This document shows, piece after piece, positions 1 to 10,943 of a stretch of DNA of 64,000 bases (positions are counted from its first letter, which is position 1; every line of letters starts with the position of its first letter). The notes under the pieces are model-generated. The model saw nothing but the letters and a program-made list of their open reading frames with translations. It made no database searches and was not told where the DNA came from. The DNA is from Motacilla alba alba (Eukaryota; Chordata; Aves; Passeriformes; Motacillidae), in contig NC_052017.1 in NCBI RefSeq assembly GCF_015832195.1, positions 52,095,652 through 52,159,651 of the forward strand, read 5' to 3'. Position numbers and translations under genes: made by a program.

Positions 1-530
1 GGAAGGCATCAGGAATCTTGGCCATGAAGAAGCAGGTGGAGATGTGGCTGATGCTGGATGGGGACCAGGCCAGTAGCAGTTAATGCTGGCCATATTTCCA
101 CTTGGACACAGGGCCAGGGAGGTTCCTGCTGTTTGAAGGAAGGCCACTGAGTTGTCCTGGCAGAGCCCGTTGTAGGACTTGGCTTTGTCTTGTTGCTCCT
201 TTTCAGTTGGAGTTTCATTTATCTTGTCCTTTAATACCAGTTTACTTCAACATGTGGGTTAGGTAAGAATTATAGGAAGAATTACAGTATTTATACTTGT
301 AGTCAGGAGTCAAAATTGATGTATTTCATTATCCACGGTTACTGTCATAAATATGCTGTTGTTTGTTGTAGTATTAATTCTACATTTTCAAAGACAGCAC
401 ATATTCAGTAAAGGAATTCCTATCATACTTTCCTCAAGGAAGGCCTACTAAAGTAAACCCAGAAAATCATTTAGTAGAATTAGAAAACACAGCAGTTTTA
501 GCATAGAGATTGTCCTGATACTAGAATTAT

Positions 531-790
531 GAATCATAGTCTGTCATGAGGCTGTGTAATAGAAACATACGATGGTTTGGCTTGGAAGGGACATTAAAGA
601 TCATCTAGTTGCAAGCCCCCTGATGTGTGACACCTTTTACTGTGGTGCCTTTTACTAGACCAGGTTGCTCCAAGCCCCCTCCAACCTGATCGTGACCTTT
701 ACCACTTCAGAGATGAGGCATCCACAACTACTCTGGGCAACCTGTCCCAGTGCTTCACCACCCTCTGAGGGGTTCATGCACTGAGTTGAA
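531..790 (-). mobile_element. CR1 LINE 3'-end fragment, reverse orientation
   Basis: The plus strand reads like the complement of a CR1 3' end. It has a 'ggtttggcttggaagggac' block, then 'aaagatcatctagtt', 'accaggttgctcc', 'ggcatccacaac' and 'ctgggcaacctgtcccagtg' in the usual order. The element therefore lies on the minus strand with its 3' end near 531. It is diverged, carries a small insertion around 635-655, and is strongly 5'-truncated, as most avian CR1 copies are. No coding capacity remains. Confidence 0.85.
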
Positions 791-1256
791 CAGTGCAGGT
801 TGAAAGCTGGGTATGTGTAAGCATGGTGGGTAGGTTTTAATTTTAATGGTAAGTGTGATGAGAGGGAGAGACAAGATTTGCTTATGGCATTAACTGTATT
901 TCTGATTTTGCTCTGGATGGCAGCTTTTGCAAATGAGCTGTGAGAATTAACATCCCTCTTAGTGACTGGCTAAGTGAAGGTCTCTTACGTGGCAGGTGGG
1001 GGGAAACCACAAGCTTTGCAAGGTCTGTGTGTAGGCTTGAGTGCTACCTAGCTGAGAACTGGGGTCTTCTGAGGCTGTATGATGGATTTCTATAGGTGAA
1101 GGAAAGGACTTAAACTCATCACTGGGACTTTGTGTTGAGGTTACAGATCCATGTGCTTTACAATAGCTGTTGCACTTAAGTCTACTGCAAGGCTGCAGTG
1201 TATACCATTACAAAGAACTCTTTCGACTGTTCTTATTCTTGGCCATGCAATAACCA

Positions 1257-1282
1257 TCTTCTCCTTTGTTCTCACTTGACAG
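1257..1282 (+). other. 3' splice acceptor of the C7orf25 coding exon
   Basis: A pyrimidine-rich tract (cttctcctttgttctcac) ends in 'ttgacag' at 1282, 16 bases before the start codon. This indicates a spliced non-coding leader joined to a single coding exon, the known arrangement of this gene in mammals. The in-frame open sequence from 1266 to 1298 is therefore most likely intronic and 5' UTR rather than protein. Confidence 0.7.
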
Positions 1283-1287
1283 GAATA

Positions 1288-1350
1288 ATGTTTCCAACAT
1301 GTCTGTGCAGTCACTGCTTTGTGAAAGAATTGCTGTTGCCAAAGACTTGA
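1288..1350 (+). other. Upstream ATG overlapping the C7orf25 start
   Basis: If the mRNA begins this exon at 1283, an ATG at 1288-1290 lies 11 bases upstream of the main start in another frame. It opens a 20-codon frame that ends at TGA 1348-1350, inside the C7orf25 coding sequence. Its context is weak-to-moderate (aata before ATG). It could reduce initiation at 1299 or be bypassed by leaky scanning. This is an inference from sequence only. Confidence 0.4.
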
Positions 1351-2567
1351 TTAAGAGAGCGGAAGCTCTTTCCAAGTCCCAGAAAAGAAAAATAGAAGGC
1401 GGAGCAAAGCTATGTAGCAAACTGAAGGCAGAGCTAAATTTCTTACACAAGGTGGAGGCAGGGAAAGTGGCCATTAAAGAATCCCATCTGCAGAGTACAA
1501 ACCTTACCCACCTCCAGGCCATTATTCAGTCAGCAGAGAACCTGGAGGATGTTGTCAGTGTCCTCCATGTCTTTGCTTACGAGGACAGGTTTGGAGACAA
1601 ACAGACACTGGTGGTAGATGTTGTTGCAAACGGAGGTCACACGTGGGTGAAAGCCATCGGTCGTAAAGCTGAGGCCCTGCATAACATCTGGCTGGGAAGG
1701 GGCCAGTATGGTGACAAAAGTGTCATTGAGCAGGCAGAGGACTTCCTGCAAGCAAGCCGTCAGCAGCCAGTGGAGTACAGCAATCCCCACATCATCTTTG
1801 CATTCTACAACAGCGTGTCCAGTCCTATGGCAGAGAGGCTCAAGGAGATGGGAATATCTGTGAGAGGAGATGTTGTTGCTGTGAACTCACTGGTAGAACC
1901 ATCTGCAGAAAATGAGCACCTTGACACCAGTGAATCAGATGAAGAAGGCCCTGAACTCCTGCAGGTGACCAGAGTAGACCGGGAGAATTTAGTGGCCAGC
2001 ATTGCTTTCCCTACCCAGATCAAGGTAAACGTCTGCAATAGAGTTAATTTGGACATCACTACCTTAATAACTTACGTCTCTGCGCTGAGCTATGGTGGCT
2101 GCTACTTTGTCTTCAAAGAAAAAGTGCTGACAGAGCAAGCAGCCCAAGAAAGAAGGGAGAGAGTCCTGCCTCAGCTGAAGGAGTTCATGGAAGGAAAAGA
2201 GCTCTTTGCCTGTGAATCTGCTGTCAGAGATTTTCAGTCCATCTTGGAAACGCTGGGAGGACCTGGAGAGAAAGAGCGAGCTGCATTGCTTGTTAAAAGA
2301 ATTAACGTGGTGCCAGATCAGCCCTCGGACCGTGCCTTAGGACTAGTGGCTAGTTCAAAAATCAACAGCCGCTCTTTAGCCATTTTTGGGACAGGAGACA
2401 CTTTAAAAGCCATCACCATGACTGCAAATAGTGGGTTTGTGAGGGCAGCAGCAAACCAAGGTGTCAGGTTCAGTGTTTTCATCCATCAGCCACGAGCATT
2501 GACAGAAAGCAAAGAATCTTTTGCCACACCTCTACCAAAGCGCTGCCCATCTGATAATGGAGTGTAA
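1299..2567 (+). CDS. C7orf25: C7orf25 homologue (UPF0415 family, DUF1308)
   Basis: This is an intact single coding exon of 422 codons ending in TAA; the human protein is about 421 residues. I chose the ATG at 1299 because the protein then begins [20 protein letters not shown], matching the family N-terminus; the open frame extends to 1266 only through intron sequence and a non-ATG codon. Recognisable conserved stretches include [10 protein letters not shown] and [17 protein letters not shown] in the N-terminal helical part, and [20 protein letters not shown] with [13 protein letters not shown] around residues 110-150. There is an acidic linker near residues 205-220, the motif [18 protein letters not shown] around 256-273, and a C-terminal block with [20 protein letters not shown] and [15 protein letters not shown]. 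The C-terminal half is the DUF1308 region. No signal peptide or membrane segment is seen. The molecular function is not established to my knowledge. The frame is full length with no break, so it should be functional. The next expected gene upstream is PSMA2, outside the window. Confidence 0.96.
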   Translation: MSVQSLLCERIAVAKDLIKRAEALSKSQKRKIEGGAKLCSKLKAELNFLHKVEAGKVAIKESHLQSTNLTHLQAIIQSAENLEDVVSVLHVFAYEDRFGDKQTLVVDVVANGGHTWVKAIGRKAEALHNIWLGRGQYGDKSVIEQAEDFLQASRQQPVEYSNPHIIFAFYNSVSSPMAERLKEMGISVRGDVVAVNSLVEPSAENEHLDTSESDEEGPELLQVTRVDRENLVASIAFPTQIKVNVCNRVNLDITTLITYVSALSYGGCYFVFKEKVLTEQAAQERRERVLPQLKEFMEGKELFACESAVRDFQSILETLGGPGEKERAALLVKRINVVPDQPSDRALGLVASSKINSRSLAIFGTGDTLKAITMTANSGFVRAAANQGVRFSVFIHQPRALTESKESFATPLPKRCPSDNGV

Positions 2568-2834
2568 CTCATTAAGTGAGTTAGTAATGGAAAATACTGC
2601 AGGTGCTGAAGTGGAGGCATTTGGAGAAACAGAAGAGTCATAGCAATAGTTTTGGGTGTGTATCCATGGTGACAGCAACTAGCAGTGGAAGAGCTCCTCA
2701 AGGGATTTGTAATATCTTTACTCCTTCTTTGAGGTTATTTTTTGTCCAACTGACCATTAATTTATTCACTGAAGTAATAAGAAGTCAATGAAAATTTTTA
2801 ACTGGCTTACAATGTATTAATTTTATCCATCCCC

Positions 2835-2840
2835 ATTAAA
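2835..2840 (+). terminator. Polyadenylation signal ATTAAA for C7orf25
   Basis: ATTAAA lies about 270 bases after the C7orf25 stop codon and is followed within 20-45 bases by a T/GT-rich stretch (ctgttactgtgtccccttg). This is a credible proximal cleavage signal, giving a 3' UTR of about 290 bases. A second candidate, AATAAA at 3582-3587, is followed by a T-rich tract and could serve as a distal site. Confidence 0.5.
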
Positions 2841-2860
2841 AAGTTCAGTTAAAGCACTGT

Positions 2861-4901
2861 TACTGTGTCCCCTTGTTATTTTTGTCCTCCTCAGAGAGGC
2901 AAAATTTGTCATCTTAGATAAACTTTGGGCTTGACTTCCATGGAACTTAAATCTTTCTTTCCTCTATTCCATCCAGCCTTGTTTTTGGTTGATTCAGGGA
3001 CCTTGTGCAGAGACCTGTGCCTTTTTGGGAGTGTGATGTTTCATGAAGATGTGACTAGTAGCCATGAATAGAAACCAACTTAAGCCTTCCTTGTATTACT
3101 GAAAGCAACCTCTATGTGTATACCATAGTTAGGCTGAATTGGGCAACAGCTTTAAAATTCCTGGAAAAATCAGTTGAAGTTGGAGTTTATTTGCATTAAT
3201 ACGTTGTGGCTCTTGGGCTAAACTGGACAGCCAGTGGTATCAGACCAAGGAGGTGCATCCACTTCACTTTTCTCTTCACTTTTCTCTTTACAAATGCAAA
3301 GTCTTGCTGGTTGTAAAGCCGAACTCAGAGCTTCAGATAACAGAATCCTAAACTGAGCCAGGACCCAGGTAGTATTTTATATTAGTGTGCTCTTTGCTGA
3401 GGACTCATGGTGATCTTGAACCTGGCTTTGTTGCATCTGAATTACAAAGCCTCAGTGAGGTCCTTCAGTGTTGGAGTGATGGAGGAGATTTGCAGGGTAT
3501 GTTCTTAAATCCTAGTTTGTTCTGTAGTAGAGAGAAGCCTTTTTGTTGGTGGTGTAATTGCTCTTTTTATATAAAGTGTAGAATAAACAACTATTTCTTC
3601 TGCTGTGTTTTTTTTTCTTTGCCCAGAGAGATTTGCAGTTGTAGGGGTCTTTATAATGTTTTTTGTTTTTTTTCTGAATGCTGTAACGACAGCACTTGCT
3701 GTTTGGTATTAATTTTCATCAGTTTCCTAGTGGAAAATCTTGAGATGTCAGAGTGAAGCTCTGAGCCCCAAGCTATACATTTTTATCAGGTCAGTGAAAG
3801 AGATACCCGCTGAATATTTTATAGGCTGTTGTTCAACACAATTGCATTATTATGCAGCATAATAGTTCAGGCAAAGAACATTCTCTTGCCACTCCACTCT
3901 AAATTTCTTCGTACAATGTATCTGCAGTGCTGCCCTTAGCTGTAGGCTCAAACCATTTCTTTCTGGTTGCTGGCAGTGACACAAAGATACTGGAATGCCA
4001 GCAAGACCACTCTGCATGCATTGTTCAGCTGAGTAAGATGAACTCCCAAGGGGCAAAAGTGTTCTTCTTCTTGGTGGGATTCTTGGTCTGCTCTTACTAT
4101 GCCTGTAGAGTAAAATGTTAGGAGTGGTCACCAGTAACCACATGCTGCATAGCATTACCTGAAGCTCTTAGCAATGTGAATGGCAGTCTACTGTCCATGC
4201 TCCCCATTTTTGTGGGTCCCTGAAGTAGTTCACCAAGTTTAAGATTGGTGGAACTGGATTTTGGGTTTTGCTGCTTCAGCATCCAATGTGCTACCTGCAA
4301 GTTTCTCAGTTCCTCCTAGTGAGTTCTAACAAAACATCGACCTTGTTCCTACAGTCTAACACAATGTAATGAAACTTCATGGCAGGATTCATCCCCCACT
4401 GTATCCATTAATTTTCTTGAAAGTTCTTCTGAAGGGAGAGGAGGACCAACACAATGAAACAATATGTTGGCTGTGCTGCAGAAATGCAAGTCTGCCTTAG
4501 TAGCTAACAGTGCAAGCTTCACCATGCAGGAGCTCAGAGAGGTAGTAATCTATCATGGTGTGATGCATTTACCAGACACAACCAGAGATGTCTGTGAAGC
4601 GTTATAAACAGCTGGAAGGAAAGTACTTTTCATTTCTGCCATGAGAGCTCTTACTCTGGACCCTGTGTGATGTCTTTCCTCTGCAGTAGGTGTGGGAATA
4701 GGACTTGGGGAGGCCATCTGTCCAAGAGAAAAAGAACTGTGTGTTTCAAAGCTGTGTTTGTCTTGCATCACATATCCTGAAAAAGGGTACAGGAAGCCTC
4801 CTAGTTAATAATTTATGAACAAATAACATGGGAGGGAGGGGTTCTTTTTGTCTGCAGCTAAGAGCTGTAAAAGTTGAGGTTTCAAAAGATAGCTTACTAT
4901 T
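2861..4901. other. Intergenic sequence 3' of C7orf25
   Basis: Apart from the possible distal polyadenylation signal, I see no gene, RNA or repeat that I can name. Open frames here (for example 3385-3756 plus and 3850-4155 minus) are low-complexity or lack splice context and family resemblance. Confidence 0.5.
3582..3587 (+). terminator. Possible distal polyadenylation signal AATAAA
   Basis: A canonical AATAAA sits about 1 kb beyond the C7orf25 stop and is followed by 'ctatttcttctgctgtg' and a T run, suitable as a downstream element. Whether it is used cannot be told from the sequence; isolated AATAAA hexamers are common in A/T-rich DNA. Confidence 0.25.
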
Positions 4902-4988
4902 TTATAGATTCACAAAATGTTAAGGGATTGGAATGGACCTTAAAGATCATCTAGAACCAACCCCGCCTACCATGGGCAGGGACACTTC

Positions 4989-5339
4989 CTAGTAGACCAG
5001 GTTGCTCAAGGCCTTATCAAACCTGGCCTTAAACACTGCCAGGAATGGGGCATCCACAGCCTCCCTGGGCAGTCTGTTCCAGTGTCTCACCACATTTGCA
5101 GTAAAAAAATCCTTCCTAATAGTTAACCTAAATTTTCTGTCTGTCAATGTGTGTCCATTACTCCTTGTCCTGTCATTGCAGTTCCTGATGAAGAGTCTCT
5201 CTCCAGCTTCCCTGTAGGTCCCTTTCAGATACTGGAAGGTTGCTATCAGGTCTCCATGCAACCTTCTCTTCTCCAGACTGAACAGCTCCAACTTTCTCAT
5301 CCTGTGTTCATAGGGGAGGTGCTCTAGTTCTGTCATCAA
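4989..5339 (-). pseudogene. CR1 reverse transcriptase, C-terminal fragment
   Basis: An open 116-codon segment carries the hallmark C-terminal CR1 ORF2 order: ELEHLPYEHRMRKLELFSLE, then KRRLHGDLIATFQYLKG, SDRTRSNG-like NDRTRSNGHTL, then FRLTIRKDFFTANVVRHWNR with LPREAVDAP, ending FDKALSNLVY. It is a piece of the larger decayed element, not an independent gene. It stays open by chance of decay, while the rest of ORF2 is interrupted. Confidence 0.85.
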
Positions 5340-5505
5340 CTTTGTGGTCTCCTCTGGACTTGCTCCAACAGTTCCATGTCATTTTAATGTTGGAGACACC
5401 AGAACTGTGCACAGTACTCAGGTGGGATCACATGTGAGCAGAGTAGAGGAGCAGAATCACCTCCTTTGATGTGCTGGCCTTGCTCCTTGTGATGCAGCCC
5501 GGGAT

Positions 5506-5957
5506 TCAATTGGCTTTCTGAGCCGTGAGCACACACAGCTGGCTCGTGTGCAGTTTTTCATTGCCTGTCACCCCCAAGTCTTTCTTAGCAGGGTTGCTGT
5601 CAGTTACTTCTCTGCCCAACCCATTGGTGTGCCTGGGATTGCAGTGACCCAGGTGTAGGACCTTGCACTTTGCTTTGCTGAACTTCGTGAGGTTTGCATC
5701 GGCCCATGTGGTATTATCCCTCCCCTCCATGGTGTCAACTGCACCACAGGGCTTGGGGTTGTCAGCAAATCTGCTGAAGGTGCACTTGGTCCCCTGTCCA
5801 CATTGCCAGTAAAAATGTTCAAGAGCCCCAGTACCAATCTCTGAGGGACACCACTCATCATTGGTCTCCATGTGTAGCCATTGACCACAGCTCTTTTTAT
5901 GTGGCAATCCAGCTTTATCCACTGAGTGGTCCATCCATCAAATCCCTGTCTCTCCAA
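5506..5957 (-). pseudogene. CR1 reverse transcriptase core, frameshifted
   Basis: Two overlapping frames together hold the RT core. One reads [10 protein letters not shown] and [19 protein letters not shown]; the other reads [21 protein letters not shown], then [20 protein letters not shown] and a VLTAQKAN end. The switch between frames shows a frameshift. The catalytic Y/F-A-D-D box has become FADN near 5765, so one catalytic aspartate is lost as well. Confidence 0.8.
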
Positions 5958-6001
5958 TCTGGAGACAAGGATGTCGTGCAGAAGTGAGAAACACTTTGCA
6001 T

Positions 6002-6196
6002 TTAGTCCAGGTAGACAATGTCAATTGCTCTGCCCCTGTCCACTAGCACTGTAGCCCTGTCATAGAAGGTCACCCAATTTGTCAGGCATGATTTCCCCCT
6101 TGTAAAACCATTTTGGCTGTTACCAGTCATCTCTTTGGTAGCCAGGTGCCTTAGCCTAGTTTCCAGTAGAATCTGCTCTGTGACCTTGCCTGGCAC
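6002..6196 (-). pseudogene. CR1 reverse transcriptase, N-terminal part
   Basis: The minus strand encodes VPGK-like MPGKVTEQILLETRLRHL, then NSQNGFTRGKSCLTNWVTFY and [12 protein letters not shown], which match the fingers/palm entry of CR1 RT, just before the conserved SKAFDTV-type motif. It is part of the same decayed element. Confidence 0.8.
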
Positions 6197-6628
6197 AGAG
6201 GTGAAACTGACTGATCAGTAGTTCCCTGGGTCTTTTGCTTTTCCCTTTTTAAAAATGGGAGTTACAGTTCCCTTTTTCCCATCATCAGGGACTTCACTTG
6301 ACTGCTGTGATTTTTCAGAAATCATGGATAGTGGCTCAGCAACTTTGCCAGCTCCCTCGGGACCCATGGACGAGTGTCATCGGGTCCAGTGGACTTGTGC
6401 ACATTCTCAAACCTGAGATGGTCTCAAGCCTGATCCTCTCCTGCAGGGGACTCAGGGTCTTCATCCTCCTAGTCCCTGCAGCTGCCTTTCTTGACTTGGG
6501 TGGTGTGGCTGGAGCACTTGCCATTGAAGACAGAGGCACAGAAGTCGTTGAGAACCCCAGCCTCCTCTTTGTCCAGGGTAGTCAGGTCTCCCTTTTCCTT
6601 CTGGAAAGGGCCCACATTAGCCTGGTCT

Positions 6629-7168
6629 TTAACTTGCTTGCAATGTATCTGTAGAAGCCCTTCCTGTTATCCTTAATATCCCTGGCTCGATAGAGTTATA
6701 ACTGGGCTTTGGCTTCTCTGACCTTGTCCCTAGCTTCCTGTACAATTTTCCTGCTCTTTTCAGGCCTTCTGTCCTCGTGTCCACTTTCTGAAAGCTTCTT
6801 TTTTTTTCACTTTGAGTTTGCACAGCAGCTCCTTATCCATCCCTAGAGGCCTCCTGGCATTTTTGCTCCGTCTCCTTGTTGAGATACCTTGCTTCCAAAC
6901 TTGGAGGAGGTGATCCTTGAAATTCAGCCAGTGATCTTGGGCCCCTCTGTCTTCCAGGGTTCTATCCAATGGGACTCTCCAAATAGGTCCTTGGAGAGGC
7001 CAAAGTCTGCTCTCCTGAAGTCAGGGCAGTGAGCTTGCTGCGTGCCCTCCTGGCTATCCTCAGCATCATAAACATCATCTCCTGGTCACCGCAGCCAAGC
7101 CTGCCTTGAAGCACTGCATTCCCCACTAGCTCCTTCCTCTTGGTGAGCACAAGGGCCAGGTATGGCAC
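6629..7168 (-). pseudogene. CR1 ORF2 endonuclease-to-RT linker remnant
   Basis: Minus-strand frames contain LVLTKRKELVGNAVLQGRLG followed by CGDQE, then WLNFKDHLLQVWKQG and ARRPLGMDKELLCKLKVKKK with EAFRKWTRGQ. These are the linker motifs that lie between the endonuclease and RT domains of CR1. Several frames are needed to follow it, so it is inactive. Confidence 0.75.
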
Positions 7169-7349
7169 TAAAGAGTTCCTTCTTTGTCAAATAGATCCTG
7201 TCATCCCACAGTAAACCAGGCTTGGCAAAGCAAGTCCTATGAGTCTGAATAACCAAAACCCTGACTAGGGCACCATTGCTGTAGTCATTTGTTGACCTGC
7301 CAGATTTGTCTGCATATTTTTAAGTCCCTCTTCTTTGACCTGGAAGATT

Positions 7350-7900
7350 AATGAAAAAACGACTTGAACTCCAGGAACCTTTACTATCTCTCCCAGGGCT
7401 CCTTAGTTCTTCTTCATGCTTCCCAGACTGGTGCCAGCTGTTATCACTGGCTCCCACATGGAACACTAATAGTGGGTAATAGTGTGTGTTTGACTAGGCT
7501 TAGGAGCGTCTCAGTAATGTCCCAGATCCAGGTTCCTGGAAGGCTGCCCCCCTCCCTTGTTGAGATGAGTGCCTCTGTACCTCATAAAGCAGAATCACCC
7601 ACTCCTATCACCTGCCACCTTTTCTTGGTTGAGCTTGTCATTAAATCCTTTATTTGTAGAACAGGTTAGGCAGCTCCAGTTATCTCCTGCTCTCTGAGGT
7701 CCATCTGGGTCATCAAATTCCTTTTCCCAATGACTGAGTTGAAGGCATATTTACTCCTCTTCTAGTTTGATGACTCAGTCCCTAAGTTTTGTGCTCTACC
7801 TTTGCACTCTGCCCGTTCAAACAGCCCCTTGTGCTCCCTGCAGCTGTTTAAGTCTCCCTCGGATGCTCCTGGCAATGCCTTCTCCTTGCTAGTGATTTTT
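7350..7900 (-). pseudogene. Probable CR1 ORF1 esterase-like remnant
   Basis: Read on the minus strand, this stretch gives fragments such as 'YEVQRHSSQQG', 'YYPLLVFHVGAS' and 'SWHQSGKHEEELRSPG', separated by stops and shifts. The order (a promoter-proximal catalytic block, then Y-Y-P-L-L, then a late E-E-L-R block) resembles the GDSL-like esterase of CR1 ORF1. The assignment is by memory of the family and is less certain than for the RT parts. Confidence 0.5.
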
Positions 7901-10890
7901 CACTAATTAATCTGTTTTACAGTATTACAGGATATAGTCAAAGCTAGGTGTTTGGTAATAGTGCACTTATGCATGGTAATTCATTATGGCCTTTCAATCC
8001 TTTGCATTTAAGTTAATATGCTTACAGCCTTTTCACCCTGATAAGGGCTTTGAATGAATAAATGGGAAACAGCTGCTTCATTCCACTTCTTGCTGTGACT
8101 CTAAAGAAGCGTGTTTCCATAATTTTCCCTGCTGTATTGCATTCAGCAATCTTGAGTATCCTCTTGGGTACCCCCTAAAGAAGTTTCTCCAAGCCACAGG
8201 TGAGAGGGCAGCAGCCCGCATTTAAACATGGTAGGTGACCCAGAGAAAGCAGTAAAAAGCAAGTGACCTCTGTATTCCTGGGATCAGAAGTGAGTGAGTT
8301 CTGTTTGCAGTATTCTTTCACAGCTGCTGCTGCAGAGCTGGCAGACTTGTTTTGCAGGGACACTTTTGTGGGACCTGTAAGTGCAACTCTGTTGAAAAGC
8401 CTCTGTATCTGGAGCCACCGTGTGGTCATTTTCTTCATTATCAGTCCTTTTTGACCAACATGGTAGCTGCTATTGAATAAATTTTCTTTCTTTTACTAAT
8501 TTCTGCCAATCATATAGGCAATATTTTAGGAATATTAAACCCTTTATACATTCCACTGGGAAGCTTGAGGGTTTTGTTGTTATTTTCTGTCTCCCTGTTG
8601 CATCTTGCAATGGAAAACTCAGAATGTGGATGTTGTTTTTGGTTTCTTTTCCACAGTGTTTTTTTTTTGCTTATCAGTCAAACAGAAGTGAACTGTTGAC
8701 AAATTCTAAAAATTGTTTTATAAGATGAAAGAATGCTCACTTGGAAACAAAATGTTGTTGTCGATATAAATTGATTTCAATATTTATTTTATATTGCCTT
8801 TGAATATATTGGTGATCTGCTCATATAAACCAGTTTTCTGGTTTGTTGAATTTAGGTATCTTTTACTTATTGTCACCAATAGGGGATTAGATGTTGAACT
8901 TCCCTTATTTATGACTTTGAAAATGAACCATTAGAAGATGGAAAATTATATTTGAAATAAGTTTGAATAAATGGAAATCCAAGTCTGCTTTTCCTTTGTT
9001 CCAACATCACACAACTGCTTTGTCTACACTACACCAGGCACTAGAGGATATGGAGATGTCTCACTTGCTGCTATGGGTTTTGAGGGATTTTTTTTTTAGT
9101 GGAAGTTTAAAGCATTAAGTTCCTTGGGAAAGAGGGAGTCCTACATTTTTTTAGGGAACCTTTTTCTTCTGACACTTTTAATTTATTTTAGATTATTTCT
9201 GTATGGTCTCTAAGGAGTACCAATGTCTCTGTTCTGTGCAGCGCTCAGCCTGATCTCTTTGCTCCAACAGGAAGAGTATCAAACGAAGAATGCTGTAATT
9301 GATGCCAGGCAATAGGAAGCACTTGGCTATTATATGAGAAATAAATCAGTAAGTTGTTTTTAGTACATTCGTGTTTCTGTGTGTGTTCTTTAGTTGCTGT
9401 TGTTCTGGCTGACAAAACCTGAAGATCAATGATTCGTTTGCCATTGTACCTGCAAGCCATGAAAACACTCAGAGATACTTTTTGCATGTTTGTAGCCACA
9501 GCTGTTTAAAAAATTAATGGGCTAAATAGTGGTTTGTGTTTCGAACTGCCCCTGTCATCTGAGGATACGTTCAGCAGATGTAAAGCATTCTGAAGTCATC
9601 TGGAGCCTATCTGAAAATGCTTTCACAACCCTGCTTGTAGTTCCTGCAAACTGAAAGTGGTCTTGGTCATAACAAAAATAAAATAAGAAAACACAAGCAT
9701 CAGTTGCATGAAATATGTTTGAGAGGTGACATAAAAAACCAAACCAAAACAAACCAAAAAAAGCCTGAAAAAAACCACACCCTAAAAATATTTTTAATCT
9801 TTTTGTTGAAGTGGACCAGGGAAAGGACTTACAATAATGATGAAGCATGTACTTGCGATGACATTCTTTATTTCAGGTTATCATGCAAGCAAAACAGCAC
9901 AGGTCAGCTGTTATCTAATTAATCTGGTAAAGTAAGCAAGAACTAGATGGAGTTCTGGAACTGAAGGCTATGGTTACAGTTTTCCTGCGAGGTGTGGTTC
10001 TGGGAATAGCCCTGCCATCTGGCTTGCAACAGGCACCTCACATGTGTTCTTCGTGGTGAAATCACCTCTATAGGTAAGTAGGTGTTGCTTTTTCATCAAG
10101 TTTTAATGTTGAAATTACTCTAGAGCAAAAAAAAAGAGAGGGAATATCAAATTACTACACTGCTCAGAATTGCAACTTTGAGGCTTTACAGGTTGTTACC
10201 TATGAACTCCATGGAAATTAAGATTGTTCCTACATAAACTATTGTAAGGAATAAGCAAACAAAACCCCCTCCTCACAGCTTCATTATTCCATTGTGAATA
10301 TTTAAATGATCCTCACTTATAATGTCTATTACAGAAAGTGAGTTATCCTCACATATAAGGAAATATGTAATATGAAATAATGTAATAAAAAGACCCCAAA
10401 TCAAACCTTAAATCAACAAAATAAGAAAACGCCCACAAAATCCCCAAAAGAATTAACATCTGATAATGAAGCTGTGCTCCTTTATTTATTAATGAGACTG
10501 AGTACATCATAAAGCAGCTCAGTGTGATAATGAGAAATATGGAGATACAGCCACAGAACTTTCTACTGTATAGGTACCAAAATCCTCTTCAGTCTTTCTT
10601 CTGTAGGGGTTAATTTGGCCTATCTTTATTGAGATGATGGTGTTCACCAGAGTGAAATTTCACTCAGACTTACTACAGGCCTTCATAACATTGGAACTTG
10701 TTCATATAAATATGTTTTTATTTTTGGTGTGGTTGGATTTGTGTATTTTGTCCCACATTAGAAATGTGTATTATAAGCCAGCATTAACTATACCCACAAG
10801 AGAAACCTCTTCCAGGTCAGGGGAGGTCTTTGCTTCACATACAATTAGAAAATGCACTCATTCATAATAACACGTTTTGTCTTAAGGAGT
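7901..10890. other. Intergenic sequence, no gene recognised
   Basis: A/T-rich unique sequence. I searched the minus strand here for extra exons of the 10.9-11.7 kb candidate gene, in particular a cysteine-rich three-finger exon, and found none that I could support. A C/A-rich low-complexity run (aaccaaaccaaaacaaacc) sits near 9735-9790. Confidence 0.5.
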
Positions 10891-10915
10891 GTCATCTTCC
10901 TCTCAGTTGCAGCAA

Positions 10916-10921
10916 TTTATT
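10916..10921 (-). terminator. Polyadenylation signal of the small secreted-protein candidate
   Basis: On the minus strand AATAAA occurs 23 bases after the stop of the proposed third exon. It is followed by a moderately GT-rich stretch (acgtgttattatgaatgag). The spacing fits a very compact transcript end. Confidence 0.4.
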
Positions 10922-10943
10922 TCTGTTTTTAGAATAGGAGAGG

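Larger units (their letters stand above)
1..1282. other. Upstream flank or intron of C7orf25
   Basis: No coding sequence is recognisable here. I looked for the last exon of PSMA2, the usual upstream neighbour, and did not see it, so it should lie further left. The only identifiable element is an old CR1 fragment at about 531-790. The last 26 bases form a splice acceptor, so at least the right part should be the intron between a non-coding first exon outside or undetected in the window and the coding exon. Confidence 0.5.
4902..7900 (-). mobile_element. Degenerate CR1 LINE with ORF2 and ORF1 remnants
   Basis: The plus strand from about 4910 carries the complemented CR1 3' end ('ggaccttaaagatcatctag', 'accaggttgctcaaggcc', 'ggggcatccacagcctccctgggcag'), so the element runs right to left. 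Moving rightwards there follow the C-terminal part of the reverse transcriptase (4989-5339), the RT core (about 5506-5960), the RT N-terminal part (6002-6200), the endonuclease-RT linker (about 6630-7170), and then, after an unclear stretch at 7170-7350, sequence like the GDSL-type esterase of CR1 ORF1 (about 7350-7900). The frame is broken by many stops and shifts and the copy is dead. Its 3 kb length is shorter than a full CR1 of about 4.5 kb. The ORF1-like part follows almost directly on the linker, so most of the endonuclease domain seems to be missing. The left and right limits are approximate. Confidence 0.85.

Noticed and set aside
1..240. Possible last exon of PSMA2
   Set aside because: None of the expected C-terminal proteasome alpha-2 residues can be read in any frame here.
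1266..1298. In-frame extension of C7orf25 upstream of the ATG at 1299
   Set aside because: It starts at a TTG codon, crosses the splice acceptor ending at 1282, and adds residues not found in the family.
1208..2059. Minus-strand open frames opposite C7orf25
   Set aside because: They are antisense shadows of a well-supported coding exon.
8175..8438. Minus-strand cysteine-containing frame considered as a three-finger exon of the 11 kb candidate gene
   Set aside because: Cysteine spacing does not match a Ly6/uPAR domain and no convincing acceptor precedes it.
9730..9790. A/C-rich run as a mobile element tail
   Set aside because: Such low-complexity runs are common in bird DNA and no element body is recognisable beside it.
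10010..10117. Minus-strand acceptor-like tract (ttttttttgctctag) considered as another exon of the 11 kb candidate
   Set aside because: In the required phase the frame meets a stop codon immediately.
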